Shown: positions 1 to 12,800 of the stretch, piece after piece | How the letters are laid out: the number at the start of each line of letters is the position of its first letter | How positions within the stretch are numbered: the stretch's first letter is position 1 | Assembly (NCBI GenBank): GCA_036898135.1 | Contig: JBAHVR010000288.1 | Coordinates: forward strand, 77,501-141,500 | Source: Oncomelania hupensis | Taxonomy: Eukaryota; Mollusca; Gastropoda; Littorinimorpha; Pomatiopsidae | DNA length: 64,000 nucleotides | Direction: 5' to 3' | Program-made: the position numbers and the translations under genes | Notes under the pieces: generated by a model | The model's database searches: none | What the model saw: the letters and a program-made list of their open reading frames with translations, nothing else | Told to the model about the DNA's origin: nothing

Positions 1-1507
<1,507 letters not shown>

Positions 1508-1680
1508 GATACAGGATTTAACGCAAGCCGCCCGAGGCACCCACTTGCAGCTGTTGGGCGCATAGTCTGACGCCCAGACAACTGAGCACAATCCTGGGTG
1601 AGCGGGGGTGGGGGAATAGGAACCTAGGGCTTGCTGGGTGTATTTGTGTTGCCGGCACTTTGAGCGTCAGGATCTTTAAA
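1508..1680 (-). repeat. SINE-like family S1, inverted copy
   Basis: Reverse complement of the family also seen at 1693, 9871 and 46667. It shares the block running from ttaaagatcctga, through acccagcaag and ctcagttgtctgggcg, to a degenerate aaatcctgtatc at the 3' end. It is head-to-head with the next copy. Confidence 0.75.
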
Positions 1681-1692
1681 GTCCGTGCCGTG

Positions 1693-1945
1693 GTATGGAC
1701 ATTAAAGATCCTGATGCTTATGTCCTAGACAGGTTAGTGCCAGCCAGACGGATACACCCAGCAAGTGCTACGGTCCCTTCTCCCCGCATATCTGGTTACC
1801 CAGGTTTGTACTCAGTTGTCTTTGCTGTAAGACCATGCGCCTAAGGCAGCAAAAGGGCATCTTGGGCGAGTTGAGTTAGATCCTGGAACGACCAGCACTT
1901 TGGGTTAAAAAAGCGCAATATAAGAATCATTATATATATGTTCCC
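1693..1945 (+). repeat. SINE-like family S1, direct copy
   Basis: Starts attaaagatcctgat, continues acacccagcaag, ctcagttgtct, cctaaggcagcaa, gagttagatcctg and ends gcgcaatataagaatcatta. The gcgc-tatataag ending resembles 3' tails shared by many metazoan SINEs and LINEs. Confidence 0.75.
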
Positions 1946-2477
1946 GTTCTCACCTTTGTTAATTCGGGGGATCTGTTGAACATAGAAGGGGCCCCCAATT
2001 TGAAGGCTTTGGTTAATGTTGGCAAACACGAGTTTAGTCTAAAATGTGCATTGTTATTGCATCAAAACACAATAGAAAGTGAGATTTCATTACTCAAACC
2101 AAATAATAAACTTTCCATTTCTGTTGTGACAGGGAGTGGTTGTTTATCAGTACACCAGTATGCTTGACTGCCTACTAGATTAAATGTTTAGCACTAGAAA
2201 GGTAGCTATACCCCTAGCTATTCATAGGCACAAAAAACTATGGAATTTACTGATTACAAAAATAACAAAACTTTTAAAATGAATTGGAGTTTTCTTGTTG
2301 TTATAAGCTAACTTATTTTTCAGTAGGGCAACATTCACTGTGATTTTTGTGGATGGGGCATGATCAAAGTGGAGCCATTGAATCAGGGGGTCTTGTCCGT
2401 TGAGCATGTAGCTTTCCTATTTGGAGTTTATTTGTGGTAGCCAGACTACATGATGATTGGCTGATTGTTCATTTCAG
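1946..2477 (+). other. Intron upstream of exon 1: nothing recognised
   Basis: AT-rich sequence with only short chance reading frames on both strands. It ends in a normal acceptor at 2477. I see no gene or repeat family in it. Confidence 0.5.
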
Positions 2478-2611
2478 GATTGCCTGAAGGAGTGGTATGG
2501 ACTGTGCAGAGAGAAGGGCATCCCCATTTCTGACCATTTCTCTCTGTCTCACACGCTGGGAGACCCAGTGGTCATCCGTGACTGGCAGATCGCTGGCTTG
2601 CCTGCTGACAA
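2478..2611 (+). CDS. DNAH3: DNAH3-like exon 1 of window
   Basis: Codes residues 1-44 of the window peptide, starting [10 protein letters not shown] and containing [19 protein letters not shown], the conserved segment leading from the stalk base into AAA5. Acceptor atttcag, donor gtaagg. Ends in phase 2 and completes an Asn codon with the next exon. Confidence 0.9.
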
Positions 2612-2664
2612 GTAAGGCAATTTCTGCTTCCTTTTCTTCTTCTTCTTTGTTGTAATCATCATCG

Positions 2665-2725
<61 letters not shown>

Positions 2726-2841
2726 TTCATTAATTTTTTTTTTTCTTCTTCTTGTTCATTTCTTCTTCTTCATCATCATCATTTTCTTTTGTCTTCAACT
2801 TCTTCTCCTTCTTCTTCATTCTTACTTTCTTTCTTTTTTCT

Positions 2842-2924
<83 letters not shown>

Positions 2925-4810
2925 ATCACCATATCATCATCATCATCATTACTTTCTTCTTCTTCTTTTCTTTCTTTCTATCTACTATCTTTCTTTCTTA
3001 CTTTCTTTCTTTCCCTCTTTCTTTCTCCTCATCCACTTTTGTCTTCTTCTTGTTCTTGTTCTTCTTGTTCTTGCTCTCTTCTTGTTCTTGTTCTTCTTGC
3101 TCTTCTTCTTGTTCTTGTTCTTCTTGTTCTTGTTTTTCTCCTCCTCCTCCTCCTGCTGTGCCTGTCCTTCTCTGTATAATATTATCTTTATGCTGTGTCT
3201 CTCTTTGCCTGTGTTTTCTTTTCGCTCCTCTGTAAAAATGTAAAACCACAAGGGTCAATGTCTAGTTCTTCTTTTCATTGCTTCATTATGTACTTCTTTT
3301 CATTGCTTCATTATGTATTAAATTGCATAATATCAATATCTTAACCAACTATAACCAGGTTTGCTTGTTAGGTCAATTAGCTGTTCATGTTTAATTGATA
3401 CATTCATTACACATTTCTGTGTTTTGTTTTTTTTTTTTTGTTTTTTGTTTTATCAAAAATTACATTATTTTTTATTTATCTCTATAGCTACTCGGTGGAC
3501 AATGCCATCATCGTAAAAAATGCCAACCGCTGGCCGCTGATGATCGACCCGCAAGGCCAGGCCAACAAGTGGATCAAGAACATGGAGAAGGTCAACAAGC
3601 TGGAGGTCATCAAGTTCTCTGACCCCAACTACATCCGGGCCCTGGAGAACTGCCTGCAGTTCGGCAACCCCTGTCTGTTGGAAAACATCGCTGAAGAGCT
3701 GGACCCAATCCTGGAGCCCATTCTCTTGAAGCAGACCTTCAAGCAGGTTGGTTTATTGCATTTCGTTGCTGATATTGACATGTAATAAGATGCTGTCATG
3801 CAGTTCCTGCATGGCACCACAATTCGTTCTGATACGTAATGGGCACGCTGTTCATAAGCGGTACTTTCAGACTATGGCTAAAAATAAGCCTTGTGCTGTC
3901 CCTTATCGCTGGCTGAACTGATCCGAGACGCTGGCTGTGCATGGGTTTGGCCTGCTGGCATGGCTAAAATTAAAATAGCTTACAGCTGGTGGCTGAAAGT
4001 TTACTTTCAATGAAGGAAGTTTCAGCCGGGTGGGAGTCCCATCACAAAATAAAATACATTATGATACAATACAATATAATACAAATACAATACAATACAA
4101 TACAGGGTAACAAACTGTACGCATCTTGAGGAGGAAAAAAAAGTTTGTTGTCAGACCTCTGTTGTACCAGAGGGCCTAATGGCCAGCGTACACATTTTGT
4201 ATGATTGCCAGAAACAGGCAGGTCACTGATATCAACAGGCAGGTCACTGATATCAACGGGCAGGTCACTGATATCTTCATGCTTCATTGGGCTTTGATTC
4301 TTCATTTTTGAATGCGTTGCTGAGTATTACAACAAATAGTTCTTGTGCATGTGCTGCTGTGTTTTCAGAACAACTTGAACTACATACGACTGGGGGACCA
4401 CATCATTGAATACAGCAAGGACTTCAAGTTCTACATCACCACCAGAATGCGTAACCCCCACTACTTACCGGAAGTCTCTGTGAAGGTAACACTGCTAAAA
4501 GCCTCAACATCAACAGCAATAGTTATGTGTCAAGGTCATTCTCTCAATAGACTAAGGATTGCAATTCGGTTCAGCTTTCAGGCAAAAGATAGGACTGGTA
4601 CTGGCATGTACAGGCATTCTGTTCAGAGTTCCAGAAAAGCCATGCAGACTCCAATCTGTCAGCGGCTGTTGGTAACATATGCCTGCACACAGATTATGCT
4701 TGATATGTCTCAAGTCCAGTCATTAAAGTCAAGTCAAGAAATCTTTTTATTCACACAAAAATATATTAGAAATGTGGTGTTTCGTTATGATATACAATAA
4801 ATCCTATTCC

Positions 4811-4843
<33 letters not shown>

Positions 4844-6837
4844 ACACACAACAGGCAAGCTAGCATCTAAACAAAGAGTTCACAGATACACACAAGAGTA
4901 ATGAAAACTACAGGCCACATAGACCATATGCAGGTTTCCATGTACAAAACAAAGACTTGAAATTAACACATTTCTGACACTGTTTTGGCGGAACCAAGGG
5001 GAAGCTGTGAACTCTAGTCGGAACTATAGCCTGTTATTGTAACACTGTACAGTTGATAACCTTTATGTATTGTTTGACATTTACCTAACATCAAGTGAAG
5101 ACAAATGATTTTTCATAGCTTGAGACAGAGAGCTAAATGAACTAGAGCTCAGGAAAGCAATTGTGTATTCTACATTGGGCCTTTGATATATGCATGCGTG
5201 AACATGTTATTTATTGTTCATTGTATGGAATGTGAAAGCTGGACAATTAAGTGGTATGGTGTGGTGTGGTGTGGTGTGGTGTGGTGTGGTGTGGTGTGGT
5301 GTGGTGTGGTGTGGTGTGGTGTGGTGTGGTGTGGTGCGATGTGGTGCGTTTGTGGTTTGTGTCGTTGTGTTGTATTGTATTGTACAGGGTGTTCCAAAAG
5401 TCTTGGGCACATTTTGACATTGAATATTTCCGAAACTATTAAGGATATAAAAACGCTTCTTGTAAATTCAGAAAGCTTGTAATCTCAATTTTTACATGGA
5501 ATGTTCAAAGATGTTCAATGTGAGCACCATTGGTCACACGACACACATCAAGCCGATAGTCAAATTCTTGCCAAACCCGTCCCAGCATTTTCTTGTTGAG
5601 TGAACGCCATTAATGGGTCTGAAAAGAAATAAAAAAAATCAACAGCTTTACAAAAACTTAATGTATTAGCTTTAAAATGGCACAACTTTTATCTTACTAC
5701 CATTCATAGTAATTGAGATATGGGGACTTCAAATGTGCCCAAGACTTTTGGAACACCCTGTATTATATTGCATTGCACGCAAGCTGTGACAGGGAGCCAG
5801 TGGGGGGATTTTGACCGTTAAAATGTATCACATTTGACAGGTAACATTGCTGAACTTTGTCATCACTCCCCTGGGGCTGGAGGATCAGTTGCTAGGCCTG
5901 GTGGCTGCCAAGGAGAAGCCGGAGCTGGAGCAGAAGAAGAACAAGCTCATCATGGAGAGTGCCCGCAACAGACGACAGCTCAAGGACATTGAGGACAAAA
6001 TTCTTCAAGTTTTGTCAACCTCACAGGTGATTAATAAGTCTTTCTTGTTCATAATATTATAAGGGTGCTGTGGGATAGAGATGAAAATTGCATGCAAACT
6101 TATAAAAGGTCTAATTCATGCTAATAGACAACTATTTGCTTTTTGTGAAAATTGGGTCTAAACTTTGTGTGGTGCCATGTAAAGGGTGGTCTGCACTGGA
6201 TGACTTCACTCTATTGAATCACTGTACATGCCAGATGAACATGGAGTTACTGGGGTGATACTCAACAACACTTATTAGTGGGTGTTTGAGGGCTTTGACC
6301 TTGAGGTTGAACTCTTGCATAACACTATTTCTCTCCACGCTTTTGGTAGCAATGCTGAGAAAATGACAGAAAAATAAGGACAGACACACAAAAAAGCCCA
6401 CAATATTTTCCATTAATAGAAATCAGAAACAAAATACACAAAAAACACCAAGAAAAATATGAAATCAAAGACTTTCGGGCTACGCCCTTCTTCGGTGATG
6501 AAAAATAAAATCATTTTTTCAATTGAGTTAGATCCTGTATTAACCAGCTCTTGAGCTGAAAAGGTGCTGTATAAGGACGATTACATTAATAACTAAATAA
6601 ATAATTTTTCTCCGCTTTGATTTTTTTCTCTTCTCTTTAGGGTAATATTCTGGAAGACGAATCTGCCATTGAGATTCTATCGTCCAGCAAAGTCCTGTCG
6701 TTGGAAATTTCTGAGAAGCAGGTGGTGGCAACGGCCACTGAGCAGCAGATTGACACTGTCCGCAACGGCTACAAACCTGTGAGCTGAACATTCTTTGTAG
6801 TTATTCCTTGCCTTTGTACAAACATGTGGAAGGTGTT

Positions 6838-6887
<50 letters not shown>

Positions 6888-9800
6888 TGCGCATTTTGTT
6901 TTTGTTTAAAACACATAAACGAGGTGGTCATGTTGGTCAAAATCAACTCCATTTAGTCAGGTGGAAACAAAAACTGTTGGGCGAAATTTTTCCAACTGAT
7001 TTTTCTGGTTGCCAAAGACGTTCAATCACAAGGTCATTTCTGAACAGTTATGCCACTGTCCGATAATATGCTTTCCCCGACTTTTCTTGTATGCTTCAAA
7101 TCATTTGGAAATGAATTTTGGAAGCTATGATTAACATTTTTCCTTCAACATATGTTGCAAGCAAAGCTGAAATATAAAACAAAAGAAGGAAGTCTTGTCA
7201 GGCTTGGTGAACAATAAAAAAAAATCCAACCTCACTTCAGAGGTGTGTACTATGTCACTCTAATTTGTGAATTTTCTATTTTAAATCATGTGTGTGTGGT
7301 GGTGAATGGAGGATGATTATGTATGTGAAAGATAATGGGTAGGTATTCGTTATCAGGTTTTTGTTTGTGTGTGTGTGTGTGTGTGTGTGTGCATTTTCAT
7401 TGATATAATTTAAACTGCGCAGGTGGCCCATCACGGCAGCATGCTGTTTTTCACCATCTCTGACCTGGCCAACATAGACCCTATGTACCAATACTCACTG
7501 GCGTGGTTCATCAACCTCTATCTACAGGTACGTAAAACACATAACAAGAGTTGCTTGTTATTGCTGTACTATAGAACAAAGAGTATCATGGTGTAGTAGT
7601 TTAGTTTCTCTACCTCTGATCCGGACAAGATTTCTCTACCTCTGATACGGTGGTCTGGCGAACATTTCTCTATCTCTGTTTTGTGATCTGGCCAACATTT
7701 TTCTATCTCTGATCTGGCCAGTATTTCTTTACCTATGACCTGATTATCTGGCCAACATTGAGGGTATTTATTGTTACGTCATTTTCCTGCGGTACATCAT
7801 ATTTTCTGGCTCGTTAAACTGTACATTATAATCTTGTTCTGCAAAAATGGATGACTATAGCAGTGATCAGTAAAGCATGAAGGAAGTGAAAATGAAGCCA
7901 AAATACTTTTTGGAAATATTCTGTTTTAAATTTTTGCAGGCCATCATCAACAGTGCACCATCAGTGGATCTGGCTGAGCGGATAGAGAACCTGAACAACT
8001 ACTTCACCTACAGCATCTACAAGAACATCTGTCGATCGCTGTTTGAGAAGGACAAACTCCTTTTTTCCTTCATCCTCTGTGTTGGCCTGCAGAAGGGCAG
8101 GTAAGATACTCATCATCAACAGAAATTTTTTGAAGATATCTCCTCAAACCACAAAACTAAATAAATATATCTAATTAACAAATCAGTTAATGAAATTATT
8201 ATCCTATCCTATCCAATCATATCCTATCTCGTAACTCGGTCATTGGGGTACCACAGATGATTGTTTAACCAGCGTATTCCATCTTTCTCTGTCCTTAGAA
8301 ACCCTCATGGCTTCAGTGTCAAGCCAGTCCATTCTCGAATGTTGTCCTTCTACCTCTTTTTCTTCTTCTGCCTCTTTGCACCGTGCCTTGCAGGATGGTC
8401 TTTGCAAGGCCTGATGCTCTAGTGACGTGCCCATACCATCGGAGCTTCAGTTTCTTCACAACTGTGAGCATGTCAACGTGTTGTCCAATGGCTTGTGTGA
8501 TGGTCTGTCAGACTTCGTCGTTGGTGATGTGCTGGGTATAGGAAATGTCCAGAAGTCTTCTGTAGCACCTTATCTCCATGCTTTGTATTCTTCGTTGTAG
8601 ATTTGCTGTGAGGGGCCATGTTTCACAGGCGTTTAGGAAGATGTAGATGACAAGGGGGCGCAGTAGCCTTACATTGGAGTGTAGACTGATGGTCCTTCTT
8701 TCCAAATGGGCTTCAATCTTATCAGGGCAGGAGTTGTTTGTGCGATCCTGGAGAGGACTTCCTGTTGGGACCCATTGTCTGATACAGTGGCTTCTAAATA
8801 TTTGAAGCTTTACACCATGTTGAAGGGATTGGCCTTGGATTAGATGCCTGTGTTGATGCCATTGGTGTTGTTGTCATCATTTTGGTCTCCTCTGTACTTA
8901 TTTCCATTCCAAAGGCTATGGAAGTGGTGTATAACCTTTGTAGCCGCTGTTCCAAGTTCTTGTTCCTATCAATGTCATCCGCAAAATGGAGGTTGGAGAT
9001 TGCTCTACTCCCTATGCTGATGGTGCCTTCATGATCTGCAAGGGCATCTGACATGATGAGCTCCAGGAAGCTGTTAAAGAGTGTTGGAAAGAGTAGGCAT
9101 CAGGGGATGGGGAAGCAGTATTATGAACAGGTACAAGGCACTAGATTTATTTACAAAGCGCTATGTAAATACCCTTATTATTATTATCATTAATAGTAGT
9201 AGTAGTATTGTAGTTATTATAGGAGACTTGCGCTTCTAAAGTTATTTGTAGCAATAGAGATACTGTTAGTCTCCTCCTATTCATGTTTCTTATTGCCTGT
9301 TCATAAATGTAACTGTTCCCTGGTGTGATTTATTTCCTTTGAAACTTTTTTAGTTGCTGGTAACTGGCATTCCTTGTTTACCTGTCACCAGGGGGGAAGT
9401 GAATGATCCGGAGTGGCGGTTCCTGCTGACAGGGGGTGTGGCTCTGGAGAATCCCTTCCCGAACCCCGCTCCGACCTGGCTGATTGACAAGTCCTGGTCT
9501 GAGATCGTCCGCTGCTCGCACCTTCCAGCTTTCAGCGGCTTCATGGATCACTTCCAGAAACAGGTATAGAGAAACAGTGCAAATGAGATCTGCCCCATTT
9601 TGATTGGCAGAGATCAGAGAAGCTTTCCTGCTATGAATGAGATCTAAAAGAAGACTGCTACATACGTTGTAATTGCTGTCTGAACAATTTTGTCAGGCCA
9701 GTTCAAATGGTTTGATCCCACAAGAGGTGCACGGGTAGGTCACTTATCACTGATTTTTACCTCTTTTTGTGTTGCTGTTTGGTTTTGTGAATACATACTG

Positions 9801-12800
9801 GTTGCAAGGACTCTTTCGGAAGAGAGCATAAACCAAGGTCTACTCCCTGCATGCACTCATTCCATCACACAGACTTTAAAGATCCTGACGCCCATGTCTG
9901 ACAGGGGTGAGTGCCAGCTACACAAATACACCCAGCAAGCACTAGGTCCCTTCTCCCAGGATTGTGCTCGGTGGTGTGGTGTGGTGTGGTGTGGTGCATC
10001 AGATGATGAGTTTCAGGTGGCTGGAGTTAGATCCAGTATCAGCTGGCGCCTTGAGCAGCTCTTGAGCTGGAAAAGTGCACTGAAAAAACGATTTCCAAAA
10101 CAAAAATGATGTGCACATTTAACCCTTAGCCTGCTGACATGTTTTTCCTGCTCTGTGCTAAAGAAAATTTTGACTTACGATTAAAAACACACATGCCTTA
10201 TTATATAATTATGCCATTGTTGCTAAACTATTACACCTAGATATATAAAAGTATATATCAAATGAAAGGAAATTGAATAAAGATTCCAAAGAACAGACAC
10301 AAAAAAGTGTAAGATTGTTGGTTAGTACAATTATGGGATGGAAAGTTAGGGGCATGAGCAAACAAATTCACTATCACTCAACTGCACACCCATTCCTGAA
10401 GTCATAAGCAAAGAATTGCAAAATAGAAATAAGATTTATTACCAAAAATTATGTGAACCAAAATGGACTATAATGAAAGTCTGATAAATACAGAAATAGT
10501 CTGTGTAAAAGGCAAATAATATTATTATAGATCTAGTGAAAATGACGAAGTTTTTTTCACCTACCATCGTCTGCTAAAGATTGTAGGCGGCGATCTTCTT
10601 CTTCGTCCGAATCGTAATCACTCCCTCCAGCCTCCGTCAAATAAACATCATCACCCGCATCAAAATCTGTATCCTCACTATCATCATCAAAGTTTTCTTC
10701 CTGAAACATTTGCGCCACCTCTTCTGCCGTGTATGTTCTGCGTGCCATGATGGCGACAATGAGGCGGAAAATTTCGCCAGCAACAAGTGCTTTGACGCGT
10801 GCTTTTTGTTTGAAAATTACCTCTAAACCAAAAGATTTTTCTTTCCAAAACATTACAGTTGAAGGGAAACAACTTTTGTTTCATTTTCATGACCAAGGAT
10901 TTATTTTATAAAAGCTTTTACCTTCCTTCACTATCACTCGTACAATGTACGTAGACATCGCATTAGGCCGGCGTTAGACACTTCGTACTACGTACGTAGA
11001 CAGCGCAGCCTAAAGGTTAAACAGGATTATGACGCAGTGTTGTATTGAGTATAGGTATTCCTAAACCTTTGATACTGTTTTGGTATCTGCCCTGATTTGT
11101 CCATTGTCATTGTGCTTTCTATGTCTGTGGAGTTTTTACCCTCAGTGGTCTATTGGCAGGGAGATATTAAGTTGATATTTATAGGCTCAGATTGTGAGTT
11201 TACCCTGAATGGTCTGTTGTCAGTGTGGTTTCAGTTAATTGTCTTTTCCCAGCTGGAGGAATGGAAGAACGTGTACGATTCTGCTGCTCCACATATGGAA
11301 ACGTTGCCTGCTCCCTATTGCAACAAACTGACTGCGCTGGAGAAACTGATTGTGCTGCGATGCCTGCGTCCTGACAAAGTAAAAAAAAAAATCGTCTCTG
11401 ATTCGTTTCTTGTTTTAAATGTTGTGCTTTCTTTTGTTAGTTTTTGAGTGATCATTTATTTATGTTTCAATCAAATGGTATCGAAATGTGACAAAAGCCT
11501 CTAAAATTGTTTATGCAGAATAAGATCTAAGTTGCTAAGGGTTAAGGGATTGATTTTGTTGTGTATTTTGGGGGGTAATTTCTGTGATATATACTGAATC
11601 TTCACTGTACATCCCCCACAAACAAACAAAACACACAAATCAGATTTGCTTTTTAAGTGCTCTTGAGTTGCCAACTGCTACTATCTTGGCATAAGTGTGC
11701 TACATTTTTGTAGCATTTGCTGCACCACTATGACAATATTGTAGTTGGTGGTTGATGTTTACATGAATTTGCTGTGAAGTCAATGTACACGATTGCGAGA
11801 AAAAGGATGTCTCCCCCCTCCTCCCCCCTCCCCCTACTCCCTATCCCTCTGCCTTGGCCATTTGAAAAAATAACACAAACTTAATCCATCACTAACCAGA
11901 TAAGAAGAGTGTCACACAAATCTTTGGTTGTTGGTTGGTTGGTTGTTTGTTTGTTTGCCTTTTAATATGAAATTGTTGTTCTTTTGTGAAATCAGTGTTG
12001 GCATGATGTTGTAATTCGCAATGTGTTTTAATGACAGATGGTGCCGGCCGTGGTCATCTACATCACAGCCCACATGGGGCAGAAATACACAGAGCCTCCG
12101 ACCTTTGACTTGTCCCTGTGCTTCGAGGACTCCAGCTTCTTCTCTCCCCTTATCTTTGTGCTCTCCCCTGGAGCGGACCCCATGATCAGTCTGGTCAAAT
12201 TCTCCGAAGAGAAAGGTCGGTAGAAAAATTGAGATTGGCTTGTCATCCTGGTGTGTGTGTTGGTGGTGTGTGTGGTTTTTTTGTGTTTTACTTTTTTGTT
12301 TGTTTGTTTTGGTATGTGTGTTTGTGTATGTGTGTAAGAAAAATCTGTAACTATTGTGTTACATTTGTAAATTTTCATACTTTCATATAATCTATACATA
12401 TTTTTTTGGATAGTGTTATTATTCCATTAATATACAAGTAGTATTTTTTATTTATTATTTGTGCTGTTATTACTGTTGTATTGTATTGTATTGTACAGTT
12501 GTATAGAACTCACATTGTTGTATAAATGTATTGTTGTGTTATGATTATATTTGCATGCTAATATTATGTAGTTATTATTTTTATTGTCTAGTACATTATA
12601 TTGTACAGTTGTATAGAAGACTGTTGTATAATTGTATTGCTGTGTTATGATTATTTTTGCATGCTAATTGTGTACAGTTATTATTTATTGTTGTGCAGTA
12701 TACTATTGTACAGTTATTATTTATTGTTGTGCAGTATACTGTTGTACAGTTATTATTTATTGTTGTGCAGTATACAATTGTACAGTTGGATTGCACACGG

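Noticed and set aside
2730..3258. Poly-Ile, poly-Ser, poly-Met and Lys/Glu-rich frames on both strands
   Set aside because: Products of ATC and TTC microsatellites in an intron.
5183..5482. Overlapping frames of Val-Trp-Cys and His-Thr repeats
   Set aside because: GGTGT pentamer repeat read in several frames.
10557..10853. Domesticated piggyBac host gene
   Set aside because: Only an acidic N terminus between TTAA-flanked ends; no catalytic domain and no evidence of host function.
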